A stretch of 64,000 nucleotides of DNA from assembly GCA_009760855.2 (NCBI GenBank), contig WPIO01000008.1, positions 1,246,001 through 1,310,000 on the forward strand, written 5' to 3'. Positions 1 through 35,429 of this stretch are shown here, piece after piece; within the stretch, counting starts at the first letter, position 1; each line of letters starts with the position of its first letter. The notes under the pieces are model-generated. The model saw only the letters and a list, made by a program, of their open reading frames with translations, did no database searches and was not told where the DNA came from. A program made the position numbers and the translations under genes. This DNA is from Cristatella mucedo. Lineage: Eukaryota > Bryozoa > Phylactolaemata > Cristatellidae.

Positions 1-179
1 AGCTTCCAGATATAGGGTTATACTTGGAAACAATCATATCTAAAGCCGCTATTTCTTTAATCGTCTAACTAGACCCCATCTTTCTTTCACTATCAGCATT
101 AACAGCATCAATTAAATTCGAAAACTCTGTATCAAATATTCTAGAAAGACTTTGCAAACAGATTGTCCTATAAATTCGA

Positions 180-1514
180 CTATGTATGTATGTATCTCTG
201 TAACTCCACAAAGCCATAAAGACTATGTGGGTGTTACGAAAGAGAGTTTTGTATAGCGCACTCACAGCCTAAGCGGCTTTCGGTACGCATTCAGTAGCCA
301 ACAGATTTTGTCTCATGCAACAAAGAGAAAGTGGGAAGCATAGCAGAGTCAGGAGAGCAGTTGAAGTTGTGAGTAGCGTGCAAGTAGCAGCGCAGAACCG
401 CTGGAAAGGATGAGCCATAGTCGGCAGCAAAAGAGTAGTTGTCGTTGCGTAAGAATTGTGGAAGCGAGTTCCACAGTCTAGGACCTGCAGAGCTCTAAAT
501 TCTAAATCTAAAACTTCTGTCGCCAACGGTCTTTAAGCGAAGGAATGGAACAGCTAATTTATTGTCCATACAAGATCTGAGGGCGTGAAGAGGCTGAAAC
601 TCGTGCAGCAGTTCAGCTAGGTACGAAGGAGCCAAGCCGTGGCGGGCCTTGTGGGTCAAGGTGAGAACTTAGCTCTGTATCCGTTGCTTAACCGGCAACC
701 ATCTTAGCTCTTTTAGCAAAGGAGACTCGTGCTCAAACCTCTGGGACTTGAAAATTAGCCTTGCAGACATATTCATAATCAGCTGCAGTGGCCTAGTTGC
801 TTTCTTTGGTAGCCCAGCCAAAACGGAATTACAATAACCAAACCGAGACAGAATTAAGGAGCTAGTTAAATTTTTTGCAAGCCACTGTGGAAGACAGCTA
901 CTAATCTTAGACATGAATTGGACGTGATGGTTAGCTATAGAAGCAGTCTTCTGAATGAAGCTTTTAAAATTTAGGCAACTGTCGAAAACGACACCTAAAT
1001 TTCGAGCACGTTGCGATGGTCGCACAACAGCATCACCTATTAGAACAGCAAAGCCCTTTAATCCAGCCAAACGCTTAGGTAGTCCTATGAGAAGCAGTTT
1101 GGTTGTATCGTCATTTAGTTTCAAGAAGTTTTCCGACATCCAGGATCGAATGTCGGCAAGGCAAGCATTCAGTTTCTCGGTTGCTGCAGCAGATTCCGAC
1201 GGTTTGAATGACAAATACAGCTGAGAATCGTCAGCATAAAAGTGACATCCTATTCCATGGGCCTTAATCACTTTTCCCAGAGGTTGAGTATAAATGGAGT
1301 ACAGCAAGGGACCGAGGACGGACCCTTGAGGGACTCCACAGGTGACCCTTTTCGTGCGTGAGACCTGAGCCCCACACGACACAGATTGAGCACGACTACT
1401 AAAGTACTTACCCGTATCATTGCCAATAGCATGGTGAGTAACATTTTCAAATATATAGGTCAATATACCACGAAAACACGATAGAAAATAATGAAAAACG
1501 TCTTCTGACGTCAT
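180..1514 (-). mobile_element. LINE family B (CR1/L2-like non-LTR) 3' half, decayed
   Basis: The frame at 1514-669 encodes a reverse transcriptase: [20 protein letters not shown], the catalytic FYADDSQLYLSF box (ADD present), WMSENFLKLNDDTTKLLLIG, RNLGVVFD and ELRWLPVKQRI. Further left, other frames carry the C-terminus (CGTRFHN and related, 526-269) before a 3' UTR ending at about 180 with a short ATGT-rich tail. The 5' part (endonuclease and RT start) is missing beyond about 1514. Frame changes show it is inactive. Confidence 0.85.
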
Positions 1515-1684
1515 CTTCCTTTAAAGCGTGAACTTTAAATCTATTTATATCTGCTGATAAGTCAAGAATCTTCTTTTTCGTATAAAAACCGATAGCATTC
1601 AATTCTACCATCTCCCTCACTAATTGGAAGCTTAATAAATCCAACTTCTTCAATCCTAGATCTATCCACATGTGGTATAGCTGT

Positions 1685-1860
1685 CGGTTTTATCCAGCGG
1701 TTAAGGTGCTCGCCCAGACCAAGGTCTGGCTGAGGTCGTGGACTCGAGCCCCGAGGCGTATGTGAAGCGCCTGAATAGAGATTAAGATTCTCTTGATTAA
1801 GATTCTCTAGATTCTCTTGGGGCGCGATACAAATGAATTGTATTTTATATATATTGTCAC
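1685..1860 (+). mobile_element. SINE-1: tRNA-derived head with LINE A-like 3' end
   Basis: Head: ccagcggttaaggtgctcg (A box-like) and gtcgtggactcgagcccc (B box-like), as in a tRNA promoter. Tail: aagcgcctgaatagagatta, agattctcttggggcgcg, then atacaaatgaattgtatttt. The tail mirrors the 3' end of LINE A. The gattaagattctct unit is duplicated in this copy. Confidence 0.75.
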
Positions 1861-1879
1861 GGTGTATGCTCATAGCCTC

Positions 1880-1998
1880 ATGGCCTCCTCATCAAATAAG
1901 TATGTATATATATTAACATATGTATATAGTATATATATATATGTGTGTGTGTGTGTATGTATATATATATATATTATGTGTATATTATGTGTGTGTAT

Positions 1999-2029
<31 letters not shown>

Positions 2030-2140
2030 CATGTATACACACACATATATATATATATATATATGTGTATATGTATACATATATATATATACATATATAT
2101 ACATATATGCAGTATATTATATATATATATATATATATGT
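1880..2140. repeat. TA/TG compound microsatellite
   Basis: Alternating TATATA and TGTGTG blocks with occasional ATGTATAC units, over about 260 bp. The Tyr/Ile/Cys-rich frames in both strands are translation of the repeat. Confidence 0.9.
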
Positions 2141-2399
2141 CCCTTTGAAAACGCTTTTTGACAATCCCATCTTTATATACCTGTAGAAAAATTTTCTTTA
2201 ATAGAAATCATATGTATAAAACTTGCTCAACCAAGTCATATCGTAAGGAGGCAATTCAGTTCTAACTGACAGAAAATCACTCAAAATTCTCTTGAAAACC
2301 TATGAAGAATTAAGAAATGTACTTTAAAGACCATCGAGTTTAAGCAAAGCGAAAACGAGGCGTGTCTTTAAAGGACATTTTTTCATTCATCAAGCGCGC

Positions 2400-3056
2400 T
2401 ACAAGTTAAGTAAGTTCTCCAAGTGTGAGAAGCAGCGGCGGCGGCAGCAGCAGCTCGCGTCTGTGAAGCCGCGGGCTGCAGCTAGCGTCGCGCTGCAGCT
2501 AGCGTCGCGCCAGACGCGAGCTGCTCCCCGCGAGTCGTCTGGCTGTTCAGCCAGAGCTCGGCTTTTTTGCGGACAGCTGCGGACGCCGCGACGCGTTCCG
2601 AGACGAGTCGACAGTCGACGAGGTTGACATCCGCTGCTTCGAATCGACGTCGGCTGCCATTCGAAGGCACGACCTCTTTCCTCAGGCGGCACCCTGCCGC
2701 CTCTGCGGAGGGGAGCATCGACGGGGCATGCGCCGTGTAGGCGATCGCGCGCTCGCGCGCGTCTGACTCACGTCACGTGGAAGGTGCCAAGCGGCCGCCG
2801 CCGCCTGGTCGCCGCGATACGCCGCACGGCCGATAGCCGTAAACGCTCGCCCGATTCAGGCCGCAGGACCTCCCGATACGGCTGACGCGGCGGAGCCGGC
2901 GCCACGGCCCAATGAAATCGCGAGCTGGCGACCGGATGGGGCGGGTAGCGAGCGAGCGCCGCACCGCTCGGGTGGGGGCGAGGGGCAGCTGCCAGATCGG
3001 TGGCCGCTGCGTCTGGCGGCGGCAGTCACTTTTCACCGCTCGCGCGTTGAAGAACG
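2400..3056 (+). promoter_or_regulatory. CpG-rich promoter region of the secreted-protein gene
   Basis: Sequence composition changes abruptly at about 2400 from AT-rich repeats to CpG-dense DNA that runs into the ATG at 3057. It contains a 17-bp tandem duplication (gctgcagctagcgtcgc, 2473-2506 approximately) and CGCGCTCGCGCGCG at about 2746-2760. Both strands show open frames here, as expected of GC-rich DNA, and none looks like a protein. Promoter role is inferred from position and composition. Confidence 0.45.
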
Positions 3057-5950
<2,894 letters not shown>

Positions 5951-6019
5951 GCATCAAGCTCAACAAAACGAGTTTCTGTGAATAAATTTACAATGGAGCG
6001 GTGTTTTTCAGAGAACTAG

Positions 6020-6402
6020 TGCCTTAAATCCTTTGGAGACCGTGCATTTAGTTCATATGCTCCCAAAGCCTGGAACTCCCTCCCGACCTGCGTCAGAACA
6101 TCCCCTGACCTGACCACATTTAAAAGGAACCTAAAAACACCTATTTAGGACAGCATTTAGTGGGTCCCTGTGATTCGTCCTTGATGTGCTTATGCGTGCT
6201 GACACTGTGCATGCTGCCACTAACCACATTTGCATGCTGACCCTGCGCATGTCACCCCTAACTATATTATTCATTTCGTTTGTTTTTCAAGCATGATTTT
6301 ACTTACTATTCAATTGCATTTCACTTTACAGCAAATATAAAGCGCCTAGAGAGAGATTAAGTTCTCTGAGGGCGCTTTATCAAGTGAATTATTATTATTA
6401 TT
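6020..6402 (+). mobile_element. LINE family A 3' fragment
   Basis: Begins in the C-terminal coding part (ggagaccgtgcatttagtt, cctggaactccctcccgacc, ttaaaaggaacctaaaaaca) and runs through the 3' UTR (gacagcatttagtgggtccc, tgctgacactgtgcatgctg) to the terminal hairpin and a (TTA)n tail at 6388-6402. Confidence 0.8.
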
Positions 6403-6724
6403 ATAAAGGCTACTTAGCCCTAAACGGACGCCAGACCGTCACTTTAAACTATAAAAAGCATTACATTTTCAAAGTAATGACTCAACGCCTCACGATCAAC
6501 TCTCTGACTCATAGCTATAACAATAAAAAGCGCCAACTTAACAACCAGCAAAGTTAAGCTCCGCCTTTGGAGGGCGGAGGGCCCAGCTTCGACGAACGAA
6601 CGACTATCCAAGACTGCTACTCGTCCTTCACTTACTAGCCCATACGTATGTTTACACTTGTCGGCATACGCCCCCTCTAGCTGAGCTAACCCGAAGTGAC
6701 TATCGTAGAGCACTTGACTATCGT

Positions 6725-6840
6725 TAGGGCTATAATAATAATAATAATAATAATTCACTTGATAAAGCGCCCTCAGAGAACTCAATCTCTCTCTAGGCGC
6801 TTTACATTTGCTGTAAAGTGAAATGCAATTGAATGGCTAA
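6725..6840 (-). mobile_element. LINE family A 3' tail, reverse orientation
   Basis: (AAT)n at 6731-6752 then ttcacttgataaagcgccct, cagagaactcaatctctctc and taggcgctttacatttgctg: the terminal hairpin in reverse complement. It faces the next copy at 6940. Confidence 0.75.
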
Positions 6841-6939
6841 TACGATTTACTGCCGCCTGAGCCGCTGTAACTAATGAGTCCATTTTCACCACAGCTATTG
6901 AACCTGGGCCCACAAATACGGTTTTGGCATCTAGCGCTA

Positions 6940-7172
6940 TTTGTGAAACATGATCGCTTATGCGCGCGGACACTGTGCATGCTGTCACTAACAACACTTG
7001 CATGCTGACACTGTGCATGTCACCCCTAACCATGTGATTCATGTTATTTATGAAGCATGATACCACTCACCATTTGATCGCGTTTCCTCTGCAGCAAATT
7101 TAAAGCGCCTATAAAGAGATTGAGTTCTCTGAGGGCGCTTTATCAAACGTTTTATTATTATTATTATTATCG
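6940..7172 (+). mobile_element. LINE family A 3' UTR fragment
   Basis: Contains gacactgtgcatgctgtcac, gcatgtcacccctaaccatg, tttaaagcgcctataaagag, gagggcgctttatcaaacg and a (TTA)n tail to 7172. Confidence 0.8.
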
Positions 7173-7409
7173 CTGCTGCCGCCACAGCCAGACTGTTCTG
7201 GGCACTGTCGCGGATTTTTAAGTAGCGCGTCGTTCTCTGGGAATCATTCTGAAAATATTGATTTAATCGTATTCATGGGAAATTAGGGTGCTTTTAACAT
7301 CTTATTTTTGCCGTTAATAGATGCGATTTTTGGAGGCGACAGCGTTATACACCCAAAATTTCCAGGTAACCACAGCCTGGGTAATAATATTAGTAATATT
7401 AATGGTACA

Positions 7410-9770
7410 TTTATTATACCGCCCTCAGAGAACCTAATCTCTTTCTAGGCACTTTACATTTGCTGCAAAGGAAGCACAATCGAATGATTAGTGGTAGCAA
7501 GCTCAATAAACAATAAGAATAACATGGTTAGAAGTGATACTCACAGGGTCAGCATGCAAATTAGATTAGTGGCAGCATGCACAGTATCAGCACGCATAAT
7601 CATACAAAGGGCGAATCACGTGGACCCACTAAATGCTGTGACAAATAGATGCGCTTTTAGTTTCTCTGTAAATTTTAACAAGCCACGAGATGTCGTGACG
7701 CAGTTCGAGAGTGAGTGAGCTCCAGGCTTTGGGAGCATACGAACTAAAGGCACAGTCCCCAAAGGATTTGAGATTTGTACGATGTATGGGCAAATGGTGA
7801 TACTCCGAAAAGCGGGTGGTGTGATGCTTAGTCTGGTGGGGAGTAGATCTGAAAGGTAGGCTGGAGCCAAAGAACGAAGGGACCTAAAAGTGATGACAAA
7901 ACCTTGAAGTCGATGCTTTGCTTGGAGCTAGTGCAGGTCGGCGAAAAGTGGTGTGACGTGGCAACGCTCACGACAGACAAGTCTAGCTGCAGAGCTTTGC
8001 ACCAGCAGTAAGCACCCAAGTGCACAGGCCGGTAGACCAGTAAGCAGTGAGTTACAAAAGTTGAGATGGGATGTCGCAAATGCATGGACCAATTTAGATG
8101 TCGTATCCTTGTTTAACCAAGCCCGAATTTTAGCATGTTGTGTAGCTGAAAGTCGGAAGGCTTGACTGTGGAGCTGGTGTGATCGTCTAATTAAAGGTCA
8201 CTTTGGAACAGGACACATATATACATATATTTCGTGCAGGTTCAACAGGAGATATGCTTCAGAGCCGATTGTGAGCGTTAACCGTTCCAATTTCTGAATC
8301 ACACTTGGTTTGCCCATAACTATAAAGTTGGTTTTATCATCATTCAATTCGAGAAAGTTTGCTGCCATCCATGTGCAGATGTCATCAATACATGCAGCAA
8401 GGGAGTTAAGAGAGAATTCAATGTGCTGGAGGGCTGGGAGGGATCAAAGCAAAGGTACAACTGAGTGTCGTCTGGATAGAAGTGAAATCCTAGATTGTGC
8501 CTTGCAATCACATCAGCTAGAGGGAGAGTATAGACCGTGAAGAGAACGGGACCAAGCACGGAGCCCTGGGGTACCCATACTTTTGAGGTTTATCGGGTGA
8601 TCTGTGTCCATTCACAACACTTTGGAGCCTCCCACTGAGATAGGACCTTAAACATTTTAGTGCACTACCAGTTATGCCTAGGCGAGATGAAAGGCGCTCA
8701 AGAAGGACTTGGTGATCGATAGTATTAAAAGCTGCCGAAAGATTGAGCAAAACAAACAGAGTCTCTACCTAAGTCTGCATTCCTAAGTAGTTCGTTATAC
8801 ACCCGAAGCCATGCTGACTCGGTGGAGTGATTAGCTCTAAAGCCAGACTGGAACTTACTAGCAAGGTGTGAGGTTTCAATATATGTGAGTTCGTCTTGTC
8901 TGCCACAACTCGTTCCAGTGTCATTGGTAGCAACTGTTGAAGGGAGATTGGGAGTAAGCAACTCAAGTTCTCTTGGTCTAGTGTTGCTTTCTTGAGTTGT
9001 GGCCTGACCACAGCCTTTTTGAAAGGTGCTGGGACATGACCTGAGGCTAATGACGTATTTATGGTGTTAATTATGGATGGCAGCAGCTGATCTATGAATC
9101 ATAGAGGCAGGACAGTGGAAGTAGGACCAAGAGGATTCGTTGTCTTTTTTAATTGAGAGATGATCTTCAGGAAAAGGTCACAAGTGATCTCCTTGAATGC
9201 AGACATTGAGGTGCTGCATGGAATTGAGGGACAGGATTCCAGCGGGGGATGCTGCCATCGTAGGGATGGAGTCACTAATCTTGTCTATTTTTTTGACAAA
9301 GAATCTCGAGAAGCGATCAACTAGATCATCACAAAGATCACTAGATAAGGAGCTAATCTGAGAGCGGTTAAGGAGACTTTTAATTGTAGACATCAGCATT
9401 TTTGGATTGTGCATCTGTGATTCAACCATGTTTTCATAGACACTACACTTGGCCTTTGCTAAGATCAATACATACGATCTGCAGTAGTCCTCTTTTGTCT
9501 GTCGTTGGACAATCAGTCCTGATCTTGTGCATGCTTTTTCAAGCTTTCGCTTAGTACACATAGTTAGTTTAATGTCTGCGGTAAACCATAGGCGGTCTGG
9601 GCGATGGCCCACAGTGACCTTAGAGGTGCAAACTCGTCGACCATATCAGTTAGTGTCGCGTTGCAGCAATCTACCAATGATGACAAGTCGGGTACTGCCA
9701 ATGTGTCGCGTGTTTGCAATTGGGTTAGTAATTCCTAATGGCCTTGTAAGGTTGACCATGTCCTAAAGGT
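7410..9770 (-). mobile_element. LINE family A, long decayed copy (linker, RT, 3' UTR)
   Basis: Longest LINE here. Read on the minus strand: a linker domain (9612-9178: LWFTADIKLTMCTKRKLEKA and NPKMLMSTIKSLLNRSQ), a segment resembling the RT start (9011-8725), an RT core (8750-8517: LNLSAAFNTIDHQVLLERLS, then LSGRLQSV), the active-site part (8559-8344: [15 protein letters not shown]), the C-terminal region (8085-7616) and the 3' UTR with terminal hairpin at 7415-7470. The catalytic box reads PDD where the related copy has ADD, and there are at least four frame breaks, so it is inactive. Confidence 0.85.
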
Positions 9771-10589
9771 GTCCATCTGTTTATCTGTTTATTGAAATAT
9801 TTTTGCGATGCATAGCCTACCTGTCCAGCTTGCCTCCATACACCGCCAGGCAGCCCTTACAATCTCCCAGTCTGCTTTATTAGTTCTAGCCCTGGTACCT
9901 TGCATATTTCACTGCTCCGATTATAGTGCAATCAACCTAAAATCAACTTCATCAATAGTAATCAACTTAAAACTTGGAAAAATGGTGTCCTTATATATAT
10001 CCTACCAGCCGTCTGTCGTGCATATTGGACCTTGGTAAATACTTATTTTGATGAAGAGTTGGCTGTATTTCCCATGCTCAGCCGTTCTCACTATTCCAGG
10101 CACGTGTCTCGTAAATGTCACACATGGGCTCATAATAATCCGATCAACGTGAAGTTTGAATTACACTTTCCTTGGTGTGTGCTTCAAAGTTTCCTGACCG
10201 ACGACCGAGTAACTCAGACTTTTTTTCATCATTTGTATCTTTCTACCTCATTCGTTGTGTTCTCGGAGTGTTTTCCCAATAGTAGTATTCGGTACCTTGT
10301 AAATTCTACAGACTGGCCACATTTGATCCAATCGACGTGATATTTGGAATATAAGCTGGGCTCGCCTGCCCTTATATAGGCAACTGCTAAACGAGACAGC
10401 TAGGTTAAATGAAAGGATGGCTTATGTGAGCGGCTGTTGTATGCGCCAATTTGCACGCCGATTATTAAATTGGACATAGAGAAAGGGCAATAAATGTGCT
10501 GCGAGTAAGATAAATCCCCCAAGGGTGGGGCAAAACTACCCACCCCCTCGGACATTTCCTTTTGAGATCGCCGGCGGGCTGAGGTAATT

Positions 10590-10692
10590 TGATATCTATA
10601 CCAGATAGCTCATGGCTCGGTGCTCGAGCCCACGACCTTAGCCAGACCTTGGTCGGGGCGAGCCTTAACCGCTGGACCAAACCCGCTCGAAA
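10590..10692 (-). mobile_element. SINE-1-type tRNA-derived head, different tail
   Basis: Reverse strand reads ggtttggtccagcggttaag, then gctcgccccgaccaaggtctggc, then gtcgtgggctcgagcaccgag. The 3' part (10485-10590) does not match the tail of the other SINE-1 copies and holds cccccaagggtgggg-type sequence. Confidence 0.6.
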
Positions 10693-11098
10693 TTGTAGTA
10701 TTGCAGCTGCGGTTCTACACGGTGATTGGCTGGCCTTCGGCTTGCATGGATTATCAGCATTTATCCAGTGGGGGAAACCATTTTCTTTTTTAGATGAGGC
10801 AAAAAGACTGAGAGGTGCCGATTCGGTACCGGCTCCAGAGGTGGGAGCTGTTACTTTTTAAGGAGGGTAGTCAAGAGATGAGAGTGAGCAGTCACAATCA
10901 TTTAAAAGAGTAAAATGAAAAAATCGAAACCACAATAAGAGTGAAATGAAAAGATTAAAAGGGGCCAGTAAGCCTTTCCTTAGAGGACTATGAGGCGACG
11001 GCCTTTACCTCGTGCAACGCCCCACGATGTCGAAGTTATATCCCCACGTCTCAATCTTGAACTTGGCTACGGTGGGTACTTTGGCCACCTGGGGTGGC

Positions 11099-11200
<102 letters not shown>

Positions 11201-12027
11201 TACCACGAATCTTTTTCTGCTTCTCTGGAGCCATAGAAATGATTTTCTTTCATTCTTTGGATCGCCAACGCTTTCAAGTAGCACCAATCCAAAGGACTCA
11301 CTCGGACGAGAGCATGCTCAGACGGGATTAAATGGTTACACTACTGCTGCCACAGTATCGCAAGTTACTTAAATTAAAAGTGCTAAAAACGCTCTTCGTA
11401 GCTTTACGATCGTTCATTTTGCAAACCGATAGCTCACAACCAGTAGAGTCGTACGCTTCATATCTTGACAAGCTCTCTGTGCGGGAATATATCAATCAGG
11501 GGCGAAGATGGCCTCAGCATTTCGGGGAACCAGCAAGAGCTACTAACAAGAGAGGGTGAGCGTACAGCAGAAGCCACTGCGTGTCTACCAGTGCTGAGGC
11601 ACTGCCAAGCAATCGAAACCTTGAAGGGCTACTTGCTAATAAGAGTTACCAGAACCACTAGAAATAAAAATTAAAAAGCTGGCTGGCTTCAAGGTTTTGT
11701 CAACTTCGACAGCCATGGGTGTATGCACACGTTATGAGGCAAAACAAAGTTATCAGCCAAATCGAGGGTGAGTGCACGTACACCATTCGGTTTCGGCTAA
11801 CAGCCGATTGTACGATCCGATTTCGCCAAGTGTCTAGTGATTGACTAGGGCTCCTAGCGTTGCCTACCAGTTAGGGTTGGCCTGCCCCGACCGACGGCGG
11901 CCGGCTTCATCAGCTGGCGACCAGCTAGCCATTGTAGGCGAGGTTTCCTAGACAGGCAGCCATTGAGCTGCTTGATTAACTTTGTAGCCATCCTGATCGA
12001 GTTAACCTTTGATTCATTGCCACTTAC

Positions 12028-12330
12028 CTTGCAAATTACTCGCAAGTCCATCGATGTTCCACTCACGGGCTCAGCAGCATGACTGCAACTGCCACGCCTT
12101 CTTGCTCTATCGCAAGGCGTTTTATTTTGGAGGAAAGGGGAGGGGCCCCAGCACCATCACCCTGAGGGCTGAGATATTTCAAAAAATTGCCGCACAGTAA
12201 TGCCAAACAGAAAAGCAATTAAGTGAATCCCGCCAAGCGTCTGAACAGAACCCTGCCGGCTTCCTACAAGATAGATACCGACAGACGTCACGTGTCCAGA
12301 CTTGACATAATAATAATAATAAGGCTTGAC

Positions 12331-12361
<31 letters not shown>

Positions 12362-13255
12362 CAATGCACTTGATAAAGCGCCCTTAGAGAACTCAATCTC
12401 TTGCTGGGCGCTTTACATTTGCTGCAAAGGAAGCACACGATAAAGAAGCTAAGGGCCTATCTGTCCCTCAGCATTTGCTCCGTCTGCACGAATTTGTGTA
12501 CTGGTGCATGCCGAAATCGTGCATGCTATCGCCGATCAATAGACGATCGGAGGATCACCTCCTTTCCAGCACTATTTCTCAAGGAGCTGTGCTGCAAATG
12601 TTATCACGATCACATTCCTGACAGTTGTGCTCAATCAGCTGCAACGTCGGGGCGACCAATCATCGACGAAGCACACCCGTGAGCAAGCTCCTAGCATGAA
12701 GCCTGGATCGGTTGACTCTCTTGTTCGCATGCAGGAATGTCGGCCGGAATTCATGTCCAGCAGCAGCTGCACGCGAATGCATTTCACAGCTTCACACACC
12801 GTTGGCACATCGAGGTGCTTTACGGCGAGCTGAGCTTAAAAACACACCTATTTAGGACAGCATTTAGTGGGTCCGTGATTCGTCCTTGATGTGCTTATGC
12901 GTGCTGACACTGTGCATGCTGCCACTAACCACATTTGCATGCTGACCCTGTGCATGCCACCCCTAACCAAGTTATTCATGTTGTTTGTTTATCAAGCATG
13001 ATATTACTCACCATTCAATTGCATTTCCCTTTGCAGCAAATGTAAAGCGCCTAGAGAGACATTGAGTTCTCTGAGGGCGCTTTATCAAGTGCCTTATTAT
13101 TATTATTAACTGTGAACTGCACCAAGAGGACGTGCGAGGAGAGCTCACTCACCCATGCATGCTTCTTTGGCTGCCTTGACCGACGGCACTGAGAGCTGTG
13201 CGGCCAGCAGAGCGGCCAGGCCAGGCAGCACGAGGAGCAGGAGCCGCTGGCTCAT
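12028..13255 (-). CDS. Partial secreted-protein gene: signal-peptide exon plus possible second exon
   Basis: Exon 1 (13255-13153) encodes MSQRLLLLVLPGLAALLAAQ, then LSVPSVKAAKEACM, a textbook signal peptide with a likely cleavage near the end of the Ala/Gln run, followed by the donor GTGAGT. A second in-frame donor (GTGAGC) lies 4 nt downstream. A possible second exon is 12082-12028 (acceptor ttgcag, donor GTAAGT), reading HAAEPVSGTSMDLRVICK. Joining it to exon 1 needs the downstream donor or a missing exon between them. A LINE A 3' fragment lies in the putative intron. I recognise no family, and later exons to the left could not be found. It lies 450 bp downstream of the SPT5 stop in the same orientation. 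Confidence 0.42.
12325..12435 (-). mobile_element. LINE family A 3' tail
   Basis: (AAT)n/(AAC)n from 12308 to 12362, then gcacttgataaagcgccctt, agagaactcaatctcttgct and gggcgctttacatttgctgc. 5'-truncated tail only. Confidence 0.7.
12838..13110 (+). mobile_element. LINE family A 3' UTR fragment
   Basis: Runs from acacacctatttaggacagc through cattcaattgcatttccctt to the hairpin (aaagcgcctagagagacatt, gttctctgagggcgctttat) and a (TTA)n tail. Lies in the putative intron of the signal-peptide gene. Confidence 0.8.
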
Positions 13256-13702
13256 CGCCAGCGGCAGCATGCCAAAGTAATGAGTCAATACCTCTTCTCG
13301 CTGATTGGCTGGGGTCGTAATGAGGCCAGCTTTTCCGGGTGCACCTGTACAAAGGGTGAGTGGATTCTAACCGTCGGGAGCAGCCTCCACGCATGGCCTC
13401 CGCGTGACACACACAGCTCTCACCTACTCAACACGAGTCGACCAAGCAGCGGCGGCACTATAGCTGCGCAAGCCGGAGCCGCAACTCCTTCCTTCTCTGG
13501 TTAAGTACTCCGAGCTTCAACGGCTTCAACGGCCGGCTCTACGGCCGCTGTATAAATGAGGCGTTTGAATAAGCCGAAGTTTGTTTTTTTTGGTACTACA
13601 TAGCAACAGCGCCGGCTCGCCGGCGGAGCCGCGCAGCAAGCGGCTCTGCAGCAGAGCTTGCTGCTGCAGAGCCTGCTGAGGCTCTGTCTACTGAGGAGCC
13701 GC

Positions 13703-34636
<20,934 letters not shown>

Positions 34637-34639
34637 GGC

Positions 34640-35425
34640 GTGCCTAAAATGACAGATCAGCTACTGATACTCCGCAGCTTGGAGCTGACGTCCGAAAGGT
34701 AATGCGCAAGTCAGCATGCAATAGCTGCTGAGGCTGCGAATTGCATGCTAAATCTCTTTGGTGAGCCACATGTGATCGCCTGTCAGGTCAGACGATGTCT
34801 AGCTGCCAAGCTGTTGGCAACACGGAAGCCAACCACTGCACTTCGGTTTAACAGGGAGCCGAGTCCTCACTGGAACACCAGGTAACAAATACACTGCTTT
34901 GACAAGGAAGAAACACGTTTGAGATTCACTCGTAAAGAACAGGGCAGATACAGCAGTGGACAAAAGTCTGGTTTTATAATTAGCATTATAAATACAAGAG
35001 CCTTAAGCCCACCAGTTCAGTTTAATTCCAACTGCTCATGTGGGTACATAGAATGCATTTTCCTGAGATGGCATTAAAGGCTAAAAGCATTCGGCAGATG
35101 CATTTTCCTATTGTCTGCAGACTCAGCGTGCAAGTACTTTCCTAACTTCTTCCTTAAGCTGCCTTGAGGCAAAGGTCAAAGACAAGAGTCTTTGTGGGAT
35201 CACGGATAAATGTCATTGAAAATATGCAATGAATTACCCAAGAAGCTCAGGAGAAAGTGGCTAGGAACAGCTTCGTCGTAGTGGTTGGGGCGCTTTCTGG
35301 GCAATCTCGCGGCAGGAAACTATATCGATCTGGTTGAGACTCTGGTGAAGAACTACAGCACAATGAGCTGCAGGATGTCTTTCAAAGTCCATGTCCTTGA
35401 TGCTGAATATGACAAATTCAATGAG
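34640..35425. other. Upstream flank or 5' UTR intron of SPT5; nothing recognised
   Basis: No repeat family, RNA gene or supported open frame is seen between the SPT5 start codon region and the LINE at 35430. Probably part of the 5' UTR intron if the exon near 39083 is real. Confidence 0.4.
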
Positions 35426-35429
35426 AACA

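Noticed and set aside
1817-2186. Tyr/Ile/Cys-rich membrane-like proteins (also at 23.2 and 31.6-32.1 kb)
   Set aside because: Translations of TA/TG/CA microsatellites.
12600-12760. Cys-rich minus-strand stretch after a gtgcag acceptor as a later exon of the signal-peptide gene
   Set aside because: The Cys-containing frame is out of phase with the signal-peptide exon, and the in-phase frame has no supporting donor.
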